Positions 15,757 to 24,311 are shown, numbered from the stretch's first letter. The stretch is DNA of 64,000 bases from Collinsella sp. (GCA_018382295.1 JAGZQF010000012.1:30547-94546), one strand, 5' to 3'. A program made the numbers and translations. The notes: generated by a model from the letters alone, not told the origin.

Positions 15757-17375
15757 TGACTGACGTGCGCGAGGCCGCGCAGAACCTGATCGAGTACGCT
15801 ATCCACCGATCGATGATCGGCCAGGACGATCGCATCTGGGCGTATAACACCATTCTCGAGTGCATCGGTGCTACGGGGCCGGCGCTCGACATGGCCTGGG
15901 CGCTCCAGGTCGAGAAACTCTCGCTCTTGCACCCCGACACCCTGCCCAACTTTGACCTTGAAGGCACACTTGCCGCGCTTTCCGAGGCCGCCGTTGCCAA
16001 CGGTGCTGCCGAGGATACGGCATCGGGCCGCGATCGCATCGCCATGCGCATCATGGGTGTGCTGATGCCGAGGCCTTCGGTTGTAAACGAGGAATTCAAC
16101 GGCCGCATTGGTGTCAACGAGCCCCGCGCCGCAACCGACTGGTTCTACGGTCTATGCTGCGACGCCGGCTACGTGCGCCGCGCCGCCATCGCGCGCAATA
16201 TCAAATGGAGCACCCCCACCAACTGGGGCGACCTGGAGATCACCATCAACCTGTCCAAGCCTGAGAAGGACCCGCGCGATATTGCCGCGGCCGGTGCCGC
16301 CAAAAACACGAGCGAGAAGTATCCCGCCTGTCAGCTGTGCATCGAGAACGAGGGCTACCCTGGACGCTCCGCCGCAGCCGACGGCGGTGCCCATCCCGCC
16401 CGTCAGAACCTGCGAGTTATCCCTATCCAGCTCGACGGCGAGCGCTGGGGCTTCCAATACAGCCCGTACGCGTACTTTAACGAGCACTGCATTGCCATGA
16501 GCTCCGAGCATCGTCCGATGCACGTCGACCGCAAGGGGCTGACCTGCCTGCTCGACTTTGTCGACCTGTTCCCGCACTACTTTATTGGCTCCAACGCCGA
16601 CCTGCCCATCGTGGGCGGCTCGATTCTGTCGCACGACCACTTCCAGGGCGGCGCGCACGAGTTCCCCATGATGCACGCCGCCGAGGTCTCGCAGTTTAGC
16701 ATGCCCGGCTTTGACCAGGTCAGCGGTACCGTGTTGCAGTGGCCGCTTTCGGTGCTGCGACTGCGCTCGCACGACCGCGCCCAGCTGCTCGACGCCACCG
16801 AGAAGATTATCCTCGCCTGGCGCGAGTGGACCGATGAGTCTGTGGGCGTCATCGCGCACACAGCCGACGGCGTGGCCCACAACACCGTGACGCCCGTCAT
16901 TCGCCGCGTGGACTCCCGCGGCAACGCCGGCGGCGAGATTTACGAGGCCTACCTGGCGCTTCGCTGCAATATCACGACCGACGAGCACCCGCTAGGCGTT
17001 TTCCACCCACATGCCGAGTACCACCACATTAAGAAGGAGAACATCGGCCTGATCGAAGTCATGGGCCTGGCCATTTTGCCGCCGCGCCTGGTTCCCGAGC
17101 TTGGCGCTGTCCGTGAGCATCTGCTGGCAGCCAAGGTCGATGCCAGCTACGACCTTGCCGGTGCGCTCGAGGGCGATGATCTTTGCCGCAGCCACGCCGC
17201 ATGGGCTGAGGACGTCTTTGCCCGCCGCGCCGACGAGCTTACGGCCGACAACGCCATCGATATCCTGCACGAGGAGGTCGGCGTGGTGTTTGGCCACGTG
17301 CTCGACAACGCCGGCGTCTTTAAGTGGGACGAGGCAGGACGTGCCGCCCAGCAGCGCTTTATCGACTCGCTGTAG
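15747..17375 (+). CDS. galT: UDP-glucose--hexose-1-phosphate uridylyltransferase, class 2
   Basis: A 542-residue GalT of the Gram-positive class-2 type, longer than the roughly 350-residue E. coli enzyme. It exchanges UMP between UDP-glucose and galactose-1-P. Characteristic segments are YFNEHCIAMSSEHRPM, PHYFIGSNADLPIVGG, SILSHDHFQGG (active-site region) and FHPHAEYHHIKKENIGLIEVMG near the end. The start at 15747 overlaps the galK stop by 10 nt and follows AAGGGGG; a second ATG at 15756 would give a TAATG overlap but with poor ribosome-site spacing. No galE is in the window, so UDP-galactose epimerisation must be encoded elsewhere. Confidence 0.95.
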   Translation: MAVMTDVREAAQNLIEYAIHRSMIGQDDRIWAYNTILECIGATGPALDMAWALQVEKLSLLHPDTLPNFDLEGTLAALSEAAVANGAAEDTASGRDRIAMRIMGVLMPRPSVVNEEFNGRIGVNEPRAATDWFYGLCCDAGYVRRAAIARNIKWSTPTNWGDLEITINLSKPEKDPRDIAAAGAAKNTSEKYPACQLCIENEGYPGRSAAADGGAHPARQNLRVIPIQLDGERWGFQYSPYAYFNEHCIAMSSEHRPMHVDRKGLTCLLDFVDLFPHYFIGSNADLPIVGGSILSHDHFQGGAHEFPMMHAAEVSQFSMPGFDQVSGTVLQWPLSVLRLRSHDRAQLLDATEKIILAWREWTDESVGVIAHTADGVAHNTVTPVIRRVDSRGNAGGEIYEAYLALRCNITTDEHPLGVFHPHAEYHHIKKENIGLIEVMGLAILPPRLVPELGAVREHLLAAKVDASYDLAGALEGDDLCRSHAAWAEDVFARRADELTADNAIDILHEEVGVVFGHVLDNAGVFKWDEAGRAAQQRFIDSL

Positions 17376-17430
17376 AGCACAGACCCGGACGCTCAACGGC
17401 AGCCCCCACGACATAGCCACCTACACGACA

Positions 17431-17469
17431 ACGGCGCCCGCCGGCAACATCGCCGGCGGGCGCCGTTTT
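17431..17469 (+). terminator. Terminator of galKT
   Basis: A perfect 15-bp stem ACGGCGCCCGCCGGC with its complement and a 6-nt loop AACATC, followed by TTTTC. Confidence 0.9.
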
Positions 17470-17501
17470 CTGATGCAAGGGTAGCTAATTTGCACCAAAA
17501 C

Positions 17502-17535
17502 AAGGAGTGTTCCAAACTGCCGGCAGAGAAGGAGC
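17502..17535 (+). repeat. Direct repeat, left copy, flanking the AAA ATPase gene
   Basis: Begins AAGGAGTGTTCCAAACTGCC and ends AAGGAGCG. A near-identical copy (a handful of mismatches over 34 nt) lies at 19011-19044 in the same orientation, just past the ATPase gene. Confidence 0.7.
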
Positions 17536-17556
17536 GCCCCAGGTGCCGACCTAAAC

Positions 17557-17650
17557 CCCACATTATTCGATGGAAAAACGTGGTTCACTCCCACATTATT
17601 CGATGGAAAAACGTGGTTGTCTCCCACATTTTCCGATGGAAACTCCCAAA
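17557..17650 (+). repeat. 33-bp tandem repeat, three copies (third degenerate)
   Basis: Units start at 17557, 17590 and 17623 with CCCACATTATTCGATGGAA. Units 1 and 2 match except in their last few bases; unit 3 diverges after the first 19. Each of the first two contains CCACATT...AACGTGG, a short dyad. The array lies 36-130 bp upstream of the ATPase start and may be its control region. Confidence 0.75.
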
Positions 17651-17685
17651 TGGCCTTATACTAGCCGAGAGGGTTGGGAGGCAAT

Positions 17686-18987
17686 ATGCAGCGACAGCTT
17701 ATGAGTGAACTTATCGCTTGGAAATCAAGGGCGAATCGCAAACCTCTCTTGCTTAAGGGAGCCCGCCAGACAGGAAAGACTTGGCTTCTTAACGAATTCG
17801 CAAGCCAGCAGTATCGAAACGTCATCCGTTTTGACTTTATGCTCGAGCCGAGCACACGCTCGCTGTTCGATGGGAACCTCGACCCCAAGCGCATCATCTC
17901 CCAGATAGAACTCCTACGTGGCCAAACCGTAACGCCGGAAGACACGCTCATCATCTTCGACGAGATCCAAGAAGCGCCACGCGGGATCACCTCGCTCAAG
18001 TACTTCAACGAGCTTGCGCCCGAATACCACATCGTAGCAGCCGGTTCCTATATGGGCCTCGCGCTCCGACGCGAAAACGAGTCGTTTCCCGTCGGCAAGA
18101 TCGACCAGCTCACCATGCGTCCCATGGGGTTTGCTGAGTTCGTTCGTGCCGTCGACGGCAACCCGCTCGCCGACGCCATCCTTGCCGCAGACATGGACCT
18201 TCTAGCAAACGTTACCGAAAAGCTCGAGCACTTGCTCAAGGAATACCTTGTTGTCGGCGGTATGCCCGAAGTTGTCTCCACTTTCGCCGAGACACGCGAC
18301 TTCATCGAAGCCCGAAGGCTTCAACAGCAAATCATCGAGGCTTACGAATCCGATTTTGGCAAGCATGCGCCAGCCCGCATCGTCGAGCGCATGAGGTTGG
18401 TTTGGAAATCCCTTCCCGGCCAGCTTGCAAAGGAGAACAAGAAGTTTGTCTACGGCGCGCTTCGTCCCGGGGCGCGCGCACGCGATTTTGAGGAAAGCCT
18501 CCAGTGGCTCATGGACTATGGAATCGTTCATAAGGTACCGCGTGTTTCCGCCCTAAGAGCACCGCTCACAAGCTACGAGGATCTCTCGGGCTTCAAGCTG
18601 TTCTGCATCGACACCGGCATCCTCGGAGCACTCTCCGGCCTCACGCCAGCCATTGTTCTGAACGGGCCCGCTGTCTTTACGGAGTTCAAAGGCTCGCTGA
18701 CCGAGCAATACGTCGCACAGGAGCTTTTGCTCCAAGGCAATACTCCCGCGTATTGGTCATCCTCCTCCGGCAATGCAGAGACTGACTTTGCCGTCGACCA
18801 TGCGGGGACCGTGCTTCCGCTTGAGGTCAAGGCGGCAGAGAACCTTAAAGCAAAGAGCCTGAGGATTGCCTGCGAGAAGTTCAAGCTCGAGCGCTGCGTG
18901 AGAACATCGTTAGCGGCATATAGAGACGAAGGCACGCTCGTCAATATTCCGCTCTGGGAGATTGGGCAAATCGACAAGCTGGCATAG
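17686..18987 (+). CDS. AAA_14 ATPase with DUF4143 (PD-(D/E)XK-like) C-terminal domain
   Basis: 433 residues. The N-terminal P-loop ATPase reads LLLKGARQTGKTWLLNEFA (Walker A) and TLIIFDEIQEAPRG (Walker B), then a sensor in HIVAAGSYMGLAL. The C-terminal DUF4143 domain carries AETDFAVDHAG...LPLEVKA, matching the D...E-x-K active site of PD-(D/E)XK nucleases. ATG 17686 follows TTGGGAGG. Proteins of this kind are widespread, sporadically distributed and functionally unassigned. Codon use is less GC-biased than in galKT, and the gene lies between two copies of a 34-bp direct repeat, so recent acquisition as a unit is plausible. No partner gene accompanies it. Confidence 0.85.
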   Translation: MQRQLMSELIAWKSRANRKPLLLKGARQTGKTWLLNEFASQQYRNVIRFDFMLEPSTRSLFDGNLDPKRIISQIELLRGQTVTPEDTLIIFDEIQEAPRGITSLKYFNELAPEYHIVAAGSYMGLALRRENESFPVGKIDQLTMRPMGFAEFVRAVDGNPLADAILAADMDLLANVTEKLEHLLKEYLVVGGMPEVVSTFAETRDFIEARRLQQQIIEAYESDFGKHAPARIVERMRLVWKSLPGQLAKENKKFVYGALRPGARARDFEESLQWLMDYGIVHKVPRVSALRAPLTSYEDLSGFKLFCIDTGILGALSGLTPAIVLNGPAVFTEFKGSLTEQYVAQELLLQGNTPAYWSSSSGNAETDFAVDHAGTVLPLEVKAAENLKAKSLRIACEKFKLERCVRTSLAAYRDEGTLVNIPLWEIGQIDKLA

Positions 18988-19010
18988 GCGCTGTGGAGGG
19001 GGTGCCCCGT

Positions 19011-19044
19011 AAGGAGTGTCCCAAACTGCCGGCAAAAAAGGAAC
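19011..19044 (+). repeat. Direct repeat, right copy, flanking the AAA ATPase gene
   Basis: Begins AAGGAGTGTCCCAAACTGCC. Partner of 17502-17535. Confidence 0.7.
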
Positions 19045-19048
19045 GTCT

Positions 19049-20089
19049 CTATCTGCCGCATTCCCGAAGCAAGGCAACGCCGATGTTTTGGCAACGGCAG
19101 CGAGCGGGCCGCATTTGAGACAAGGTGACGTGAAACGAAAGGGCGCTGACCTTCTGGTCGCGCCCTTGAAGTTGAACGTCAGATTGTCCAAATGCGGGGT
19201 CCATGACCAGGTGACCGGTCTTGGGATCCATAGCGTTGAGTTTGCCGCAGGTATTGGCGGTCTTGAGCACCGTGACGTCGTCGGCGCCAGCAGCAATGGC
19301 ATGTGCAAAGCCGGCGATGGTCGAGTCGCCGGAACCCGTTGCGTTCACAGCCGCAATCGCGGGCGTCTTGGCGCGGAACGCGCGACCCTCATGGAAGCCA
19401 ACCGAACCGGCAGCGCCCATCGAAACGACAACCCAGGGGATACCGGCAAAACGGTCATCGGCGGCGAGCGCCTCGCGCAGGGCATCGACATCATCGGTCG
19501 TAAAGGACGTACCCAGCAGGCCGTTAGTCTCGGTCAGGTTGGGCTTTACGAGCTCAGGCTTAGCGTCGGACTCCAGCGCGGCCTCCAGCGATGCACCCGA
19601 GGTGTCGAGCAGCACCTTGGCGCCCGCCTCCTCGGCAATCTTGACGAGGTCGGCATAGTAGCCGGCATCGACGCCACGCGGCAGCGAGCCCGAAAGCGTC
19701 ACGACGTCCGCCTTCGCTGCAAGCTCGGCAAACTTGGCCGTAAAGGCCTCGAGCTCGGCCGGGGCGATCTGCGGGCCGCTCTCCAGCAGCTCGGTCTGAT
19801 TGCCCTCATGCAGGATATTCAGGCAGATGCGCGTCTCACCGGCAATGGGCACAAAGTCGTTCTTGACGCCGTCGGCATCCATAAGCTCGGCCATATAGGC
19901 ACCCATGTGGCCGCCGAGTAGACCGGTCGCGAGCACATCGTCGCCCAACTGCAGCAGCACACGGCTCACGTTGAGGCCCTTGCCGCCAGCGGTCTTTTCG
20001 GGCGTCACACGGTTAACATCGTCGATGATCAGCTTGTCGAGCTGATAGCGCGTATCAATCGACGGGTTCATGGTAACGGTCAGAATCAT
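19049..20089 (-). CDS. lacC: Tagatose-6-phosphate kinase / 1-phosphofructokinase family (PfkB), C-terminus altered
   Basis: A PfkB-family sugar-phosphate kinase (346 residues) that would phosphorylate tagatose-6-P to the 1,6-bisphosphate. Signatures are TPEKTAGGKGLNVSRVL (PfkB signature 1), LSGSLPRGVDAGYY, KPNLTETNGLLG and NATGSGDSTIAGFAHAI with the catalytic Asp. Up to GHLVMD it aligns closely with the paralog at 44608-45543, whose last residues are RWDEVYNGVVVTEL. Here that tail is replaced by about 48 unrelated residues encoded by the palindromic element at 19109-19197 and beyond. The catalytic core is intact, so activity may survive. ATG 20089 follows AGGAG. It is the last gene of lacA-lacB-lacX-lacC. 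Confidence 0.85.
   Translation of the reverse strand: MILTVTMNPSIDTRYQLDKLIIDDVNRVTPEKTAGGKGLNVSRVLLQLGDDVLATGLLGGHMGAYMAELMDADGVKNDFVPIAGETRICLNILHEGNQTELLESGPQIAPAELEAFTAKFAELAAKADVVTLSGSLPRGVDAGYYADLVKIAEEAGAKVLLDTSGASLEAALESDAKPELVKPNLTETNGLLGTSFTTDDVDALREALAADDRFAGIPWVVVSMGAAGSVGFHEGRAFRAKTPAIAAVNATGSGDSTIAGFAHAIAAGADDVTVLKTANTCGKLNAMDPKTGHLVMDPAFGQSDVQLQGRDQKVSALSFHVTLSQMRPARCRCQNIGVALLRECGR
19109..19197 (-). repeat. Imperfect palindromic element fused to the lacC 3' end
   Basis: Left arm GCCGCATTTGAGACAAGG... and right arm (19147-19197, reverse) CCGCATTTGGACAATCTGAC... pair imperfectly over about 38 nt. The right arm is identical over 51 nt to 4730-4780. The element begins exactly where lacC loses its family-typical C-terminus. 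Confidence 0.75.
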
Positions 20090-20142
20090 GTTGAACTCCT
20101 GTTCCGGGGCGGCATGACCCGCCCCAAACATACGATAACTCG

Positions 20143-21024
20143 TTAAAGGATCTCGATCTCAAAGCCGCGGGTAACGGTCTCCCCCGGCTTGGCCACCAGG
20201 CAGCCACGCTTGTGCTCCAGAACATCGTCCTCATCGGAGCAGGTGGACAGACCACCCCACGGCTCAACTGCCACAAAGTCGCCCTCGGGCTTGCTCCATA
20301 CAATCAGGTACGGCATATCGGGGAACGTCAGGCGCACGCCCTTGTCCTCGGTTTTCTTGGTCAGCGTAACCACGCGGCTCTCGAGCACGTCGAAGATGGT
20401 CTCCGCGAAGTCGAAGAGTTCGTGGGTAAGCGGCAGGTTCTGGCCGATCATGGGATTCTTGCTGCGATGCTCAACATCAATCAGGCCCGTCGAGGGAACG
20501 GCAGTACAGAGCTCGGCGGCCTCACGCTGCTCAAAACGGAGCTCGTAGTCGTCATAGGACTCGCCCTCGTCGAGCGGGCACTTAAAGCCGGGATGACCGC
20601 CCACAAAGAACGGCATGTCCTCGGTGCCCTCATTGGTCACCTCGTACGACACGACCACCTTTTCCGAATCAATCGTGTAGCGAGCAACGATCTTAAACGG
20701 ATACGGGTACTGCTCGAGCAACTCGGCATGGTCGGCAGAGCTTAGGCTCAGCGCAACCATGTTGTCGCCCTGCTCCTCGAGCTTCCACTCCTGTTTGCGC
20801 GCAAAGCCGTGACGGGCGAGCTTTACCTCGCGGCCGCCCATGGCCATTGCGCGACCATCACGAAGGCCGCCGCAGATCGGGAAACAAATAGGTGCCTGGC
20901 CCGACCACACCGCCGGATCGCCCTGCCACAGATACTCGCGACCGTCGGCCACAATTGAGGTGAACGAGCCGCCCGCCGTGCTCAGTGCTACGCGGATAGA
21001 ACCGTTATCAAGAACAAACTCCAT
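20143..21024 (-). CDS. lacX: LacX-like aldose 1-epimerase family protein
   Basis: A 293-residue member of the galactose-mutarotase superfamily, LacX branch. The N-terminal STAGGSFTSI and REYLWQGDPAVWSGQAPICF segments, LARHGFARKQEW with the candidate catalytic His, FVGGHPGFKCPLDEG, and VAVEPWGGLSTCSDE are family-typical. LacX accompanies lac operons of lactic acid bacteria; it presumably interconverts anomers of a sugar or sugar phosphate. ATG 21024 is chosen for its upstream AAGG and start of homology; 11 extra codons are in frame. It lies between lacB and lacC on the same strand. A paralog of identical length is at 45603. Confidence 0.85.
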   Translation of the reverse strand: MEFVLDNGSIRVALSTAGGSFTSIVADGREYLWQGDPAVWSGQAPICFPICGGLRDGRAMAMGGREVKLARHGFARKQEWKLEEQGDNMVALSLSSADHAELLEQYPYPFKIVARYTIDSEKVVVSYEVTNEGTEDMPFFVGGHPGFKCPLDEGESYDDYELRFEQREAAELCTAVPSTGLIDVEHRSKNPMIGQNLPLTHELFDFAETIFDVLESRVVTLTKKTEDKGVRLTFPDMPYLIVWSKPEGDFVAVEPWGGLSTCSDEDDVLEHKRGCLVAKPGETVTRGFEIEIL

Positions 21025-21144
21025 AGGAGCCTTCCCTTTCTTACGACAGCCCGCCAAGTCAATAGGGCTGATAGAAAACCGGCCCGCGCCCCCCTCACAG
21101 AAACGCGAGCCGTCAACGGACTAGTTAATTACGCCGGATACCCG

Positions 21145-21669
21145 CTAATCATGGTATTCGCCGCGGTCCCACTTCTCCAGGAACTCGTCAAAGAAGTGCG
21201 GGTCAGCCTGAGCCTCGGCGTCGGCCTTGTTGCAGGCATCAATCTTGGCGATCAGAGCATCGTGCTCGGGAGTCTTCTCGTAGGGCTCCTCCAGGAAGGC
21301 AAGCATGATATCGGCCATCAGGAACTCGCCGGTAATCTTGCCGCCAAAGCCCACGATGTTGGCGTTGAGCTCGCGACGAGCGTACAGGGCAGAGGTCATG
21401 TCGCGGACCAGGGCGCAGCGGGCGCCGGGAACCTTGTTGACGGCGTTGGTGATGCCGATGCCGGTGCCGCACAGGGCCACGCCAAAGTCGGCCTTGCCGC
21501 TGGCAACAGCCTCGCCCACGGCCTTACCGTAGATGGGATAGTGCGTACGGGTGTGGCTGTAGGTGCCGCAGTCGAGCACCTTGTAGCCAGCCTGCTCCAG
21601 GCGGTCGGCCAGATAGATCTTCTCGTCCGTAACGATATGGTCGCAACCGATTGCGATGGTCTTCTTCAT
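21145..21669 (-). CDS. lacB: Galactose-6-phosphate isomerase subunit LacB
   Basis: A 174-residue RpiB/LacAB-fold protein. IAIGCDHIVTDEKIYLADRLEQ and GVALCGTGIGITNAVNKVPG carry the active-site Cys and phosphate loop; HTRTHYPIYGKAV is typical. With LacA it converts galactose-6-P to tagatose-6-P. The length agrees with LacB of lactic acid bacteria (about 171). Ribosome site AAAGGA. Second gene of the operon, 63 bp after lacA. Confidence 0.93.
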   Translation of the reverse strand: MKKTIAIGCDHIVTDEKIYLADRLEQAGYKVLDCGTYSHTRTHYPIYGKAVGEAVASGKADFGVALCGTGIGITNAVNKVPGARCALVRDMTSALYARRELNANIVGFGGKITGEFLMADIMLAFLEEPYEKTPEHDALIAKIDACNKADAEAQADPHFFDEFLEKWDRGEYHD

Positions 21670-21732
21670 CAGAACGTCCTTTCGTCTGAATTCACAAGTT
21701 GAGGTAGAAGTTCGAGTTCTCGGTGGCTCTCG

Positions 21733-22161
21733 TTAGGCCATCTTGTTGAGCATGTCGACACGGATCTGGTGACGGCCGCCGGCGTACTGGGCGCGCAGGA
21801 ACTCACGGGCGATCTTCTTGGCGACCTCGGTGCCCACAACGCCCGGGCCCATGGTGACCATGCGCGAGCCGTTGTGCTCGCGGGTCATGTAGGCGGAACG
21901 CTCGTCGGAAATGTTGGCGACGACCATGCCCTTAATCTTGACGGCGGCCATATAGGAGCCGACGCCGTACTTATCGAATGCGAAGCCCTGGGAATCCTTG
22001 TGCTCCAGCAGGTCCTTGGCAACGGCGGTCGCGGAATCGACAAAGTCCGCGGCAGGGGTCTCGGAATAGTCGACGACCTCGTGACCGTCGGCGATGAGCA
22101 TCTCCTTGATAGACTCCTTCATCGACATACCGTCGGCATCGGAAGCGATTACAACCCTCAT
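21733..22161 (-). CDS. lacA: Galactose-6-phosphate isomerase subunit LacA
   Basis: A 142-residue RpiB/LacAB-fold subunit: VVIASDADGMSMKESIKEML, VDYSETPAADFVDSA, NISDERSAYMTREHN and ILRAQYAGGRH-like terminus (EFLRAQYAGGRHQ). LacA lacks the catalytic Cys segment found in LacB, as usual for this subunit, and works as a heteromer with it. Ribosome site AAGGAGG. First gene of the operon; candidate GAACA-type operators and a 21-bp-spaced direct repeat lie upstream. Confidence 0.92.
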   Translation of the reverse strand: MRVVIASDADGMSMKESIKEMLIADGHEVVDYSETPAADFVDSATAVAKDLLEHKDSQGFAFDKYGVGSYMAAVKIKGMVVANISDERSAYMTREHNGSRMVTMGPGVVGTEVAKKIAREFLRAQYAGGRHQIRVDMLNKMA

Positions 22162-22255
22162 GACATCCTCCTTGAGAGATACGCAGGTGCGTAGTTTCTG
22201 TTTGGAAGTGTTGAATCGCGTTCAGGTCCGGGCATCTGAATGTGCGGTTCTTCAC

Positions 22256-22331
22256 TGTTCATGTTTATTTGAACACATTCGAACAGTAACTGCAACAACT
22301 ATTTGTTTATCTTTGTTCTTTTTTGAACAAA
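22256..22331. promoter_or_regulatory. Candidate DeoR/LacR operators upstream of lacA
   Basis: Two dyads: TGTTCA-N8-TGAACA (22256-22275) and TTTGTTC-N6-GAACAAA (22312-22331), with an extra GAACAGTAAC between them. The same GAACA words recur upstream of lacF (24190-24285) and upstream of the DeoR-type gene at 41623 (41655-41680). Confidence 0.55.
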
Positions 22332-22332
22332 T

Positions 22333-22364
22333 ATCGTTCACGGATGATTGCTGACCGTTTGAGC
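22333..22364 (+). promoter_or_regulatory. 21-bp-spaced direct repeat, lac operon control region
   Basis: ATCGTTCACGG-N10-ACCGTTTGAGC, about 170 bp upstream of lacA. Confidence 0.5.
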
Positions 22365-22399
22365 CGGGCGCGGACGTAGCGACCACGTGTTCAACAAAC

Positions 22400-22432
22400 A
22401 AAAGAGCGGCCAAGAACGTGTCTCGGCCGCCC
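22400..22432 (-). terminator. Terminator of the membrane protein gene
   Basis: On the minus strand a stem of about 10 bp (GCGGCCGAGA / TCTTGGCCGC, one mismatch) is followed by TCTTTTGTTTG. Confidence 0.7.
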
Positions 22433-22486
22433 TTCGGCGGTATTCCCCGGTATATACAGCTGTTTTAGCTACTCGGACTGCCCACC

Positions 22487-23500
22487 CTATTTGGCGTGCT
22501 TGGACGGAGCACTCAGAAAGCGGCCCGTCAAATAGTTCGCCGGGCCGGAAATATCGATCCCTAGCAGTACGTGTCCCAGCCACAGGAACGCCACGAGCAC
22601 CAGCAGCGGGATAACGCACGAAGTCACGATCATCACGATGACGCCTTCGATGAGGTCGGTCACCTGCTGCACGATCTCGTCGGTCATCTGCTTGGCACCG
22701 CTGGTCACCGACGTAACAAGGCTCGAGGCCCCATCAGTCAACTGCTCGAGCACGTTTTTGGACTCTGTGGCCTCGGATTTTTTCTTATTCGATTTTGAGC
22801 TGGTCTCGGCTGACTTGTCCGTGGTGTCGGCCGCGTCCGCAGCGTCCGCAGCCTTTTGCTCAGCTTGCTCAATACTTACGCGATACGTTTCATCGACCTT
22901 CTGCGACACCCAAACGCTTGCAGGCACCAACGCCATGCCGATCACGGCAACTACCAGCACGCGTGTCGCCACACGGCGCAGGACAGCGCTCGTGCTCCAG
23001 CGCCCGTGAATGCCGAGCGACACCGCAAAGAGCACCAACGCAAACGGGATTAAGATGCCCAAGCCAACCGACCACAAAATGGTTAGCAGGTATTTCTCGA
23101 GGTAGAGCACGGCAAGCACGATACCAAGGTTGCCTGAAAGCTGCGCGAGCTGCTCGGCAACCGGCGTTCCCGTATCACCCGGCAGCGCGGTAATGCCCGC
23201 AGACAGCGCCACGCACGAGGTCGTGAGCGCCAGTACGTTACCCTTCTTTTGGTCGATGACCTCGATGGTGGAGTCCCAAGTCTTGGTATCGGCGAAATGC
23301 GGACGAGCTACAAAGCCCGACAGCAGCGCCAGTACCACGAGCGCAACGATAAAGCCAATCTGCAGCTTTTTGTTTGCGCACACGACATCGGACAGACTGG
23401 GCTGCAGCTCGGTTACCGTCGTGTGCTCGGTTATCTGGACAGGACGCCCATGAGCCATCTCGTGCGCGTCTCTTTTTTGTATTGACCCGTTATCCGGCAT
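22487..23500 (-). CDS. Multispanning membrane protein, unknown
   Basis: 337 residues, no family recognised. Predicted helices are near 47-66, 88-108, 124-145, 148-170, 187-208 and 293-318. Between the last two lies a soluble segment (about 210-285) rich in Ala, Asp, Ser and Lys (AADAADAADTTDKSAETSS), likely a flexible or coiled region. The final 20 residues are basic. The start ATG follows GAGGAGG. It stands alone with its own terminator and no obvious link to the flanking lac genes. Confidence 0.75.
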   Translation of the reverse strand: MPDNGSIQKRDAHEMAHGRPVQITEHTTVTELQPSLSDVVCANKKLQIGFIVALVVLALLSGFVARPHFADTKTWDSTIEVIDQKKGNVLALTTSCVALSAGITALPGDTGTPVAEQLAQLSGNLGIVLAVLYLEKYLLTILWSVGLGILIPFALVLFAVSLGIHGRWSTSAVLRRVATRVLVVAVIGMALVPASVWVSQKVDETYRVSIEQAEQKAADAADAADTTDKSAETSSKSNKKKSEATESKNVLEQLTDGASSLVTSVTSGAKQMTDEIVQQVTDLIEGVIVMIVTSCVIPLLVLVAFLWLGHVLLGIDISGPANYLTGRFLSAPSKHAK

Positions 23501-23617
23501 TTGGATACCTCCTCAGTCCGGGGCTTAATGCGAAAGGAAGTATACCCACCGAGCAAAAAACGAACGGGAAGACGAACAGAGCGCACCAAGACTGTCCCCA
23601 ATGACTATCTCCGGATG

Positions 23618-23684
23618 AGTTGCGGTGGAATAGGGATTGTTTTGCGCCCGTCGGCCCCTATTCAGTCCCTATTTCACCGCAACT
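23618..23684. repeat. Imperfect inverted repeat (AGTTGCGGTG type)
   Basis: AGTTGCGGTGGAATAGGGA pairs with TCCCTATTTCACCGCAACT with one mismatch, spanning a 28-nt interior that contains GGGGCCGACGGGCGC in reverse. Palindromic intergenic element; no gene is cut. Confidence 0.7.
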
Positions 23685-23697
23685 TGGAGGAGGACAG

Positions 23698-23731
23698 AAA
23701 AAGCCCTGCCGCGGGTAGCGGCAGAGCTTTT
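23698..23731 (-). terminator. Terminator of lacF
   Basis: AAAAAGCCCTGCCGC pairs with GCGGCAGAGCTTTT around GGGTA; read on the minus strand it ends in a T-run just beyond the lacF stop. Confidence 0.8.
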
Positions 23732-23758
23732 GGAAGGGGACTTGGTTGTGAGGGCTCG

Positions 23759-24097
23759 TTAGGCGAGCTTGGCCTCGAGCTCGGCGATGCGCTTGTAGGC
23801 ATCGATGGTAAAGCGGGCCTGCTTCTCCAGGATCATAGTGGTCATGAGAGTGTCCTGAGCGTGAGCCATGATGAAGGTCATCTCCATCTCGCCACCGCCG
23901 GCCTCCTGCGAAAGCAGCTTGGTCTGCGTGTCGTGGGCGCCGATAAGTGCATCGCTGGCATCCTTGTGCAGCTGTTCGGCCTTCTCAAAATCGCCCTCGC
24001 GAGCAGCATCGAGCGCTGCAAGCAGATCGGTCTGGGCGTCACCTGCGTATGCGACAATCTCGAATCCAACCATCGAGATTTCTTCTTTGGTTGCCAT
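23759..24097 (-). CDS. lacF: PTS lactose/cellobiose-family EIIA
   Basis: A 112-residue soluble EIIA of the lactose/cellobiose family. The phosphorylated His is H79 in FIMAHAQDTLMT, with the conserved Asp shortly after, and GFEIVAYAGDAQTDLLAAL at the start. It takes phosphate from HPr and passes it to EIIB. None of the three EIICB genes nearby has its own EIIA, so this one probably serves all three. Ribosome site AAAGGAA. The upstream region has GAACA words and a 21-bp-spaced direct repeat rather than the LacI-type sites used by the EIICB genes, so its regulation probably differs. Confidence 0.93.
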   Translation of the reverse strand: MATKEEISMVGFEIVAYAGDAQTDLLAALDAAREGDFEKAEQLHKDASDALIGAHDTQTKLLSQEAGGGEMEMTFIMAHAQDTLMTTMILEKQARFTIDAYKRIAELEAKLA

Positions 24098-24219
24098 ATT
24101 GCGTTCCTTTCACATATGAACCAATGGAGAGCATCGCGTCCGGGCATACGCGCTGCGTTCTGTATGACAGAAACATTAACATTCAAACAAAAAAGAACAG
24201 CGCAAAACGCAATTTCAAG

Positions 24220-24251
24220 CTATGAACGGTCACTTTTCGCCCGTGAACGGT
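24220..24251 (-). promoter_or_regulatory. 21-bp-spaced direct repeat, lacF promoter region
   Basis: Minus strand: ACCGTTCACGG-N10-ACCGTTCATAG, about 125 bp upstream of lacF. Confidence 0.6.
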
Positions 24252-24311
24252 TTTTAAACCAATCTGAACAATATCGAACACAATTAGCGGAAACCCAAAC
24301 AGGCCAGTGCC

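Noticed and set aside
17686..18987. Insertion sequence around the AAA ATPase
   Set aside because: The gene is not a transposase and the flanking copies are direct repeats without terminal inverted repeats; treated instead as a possible inserted cargo gene.
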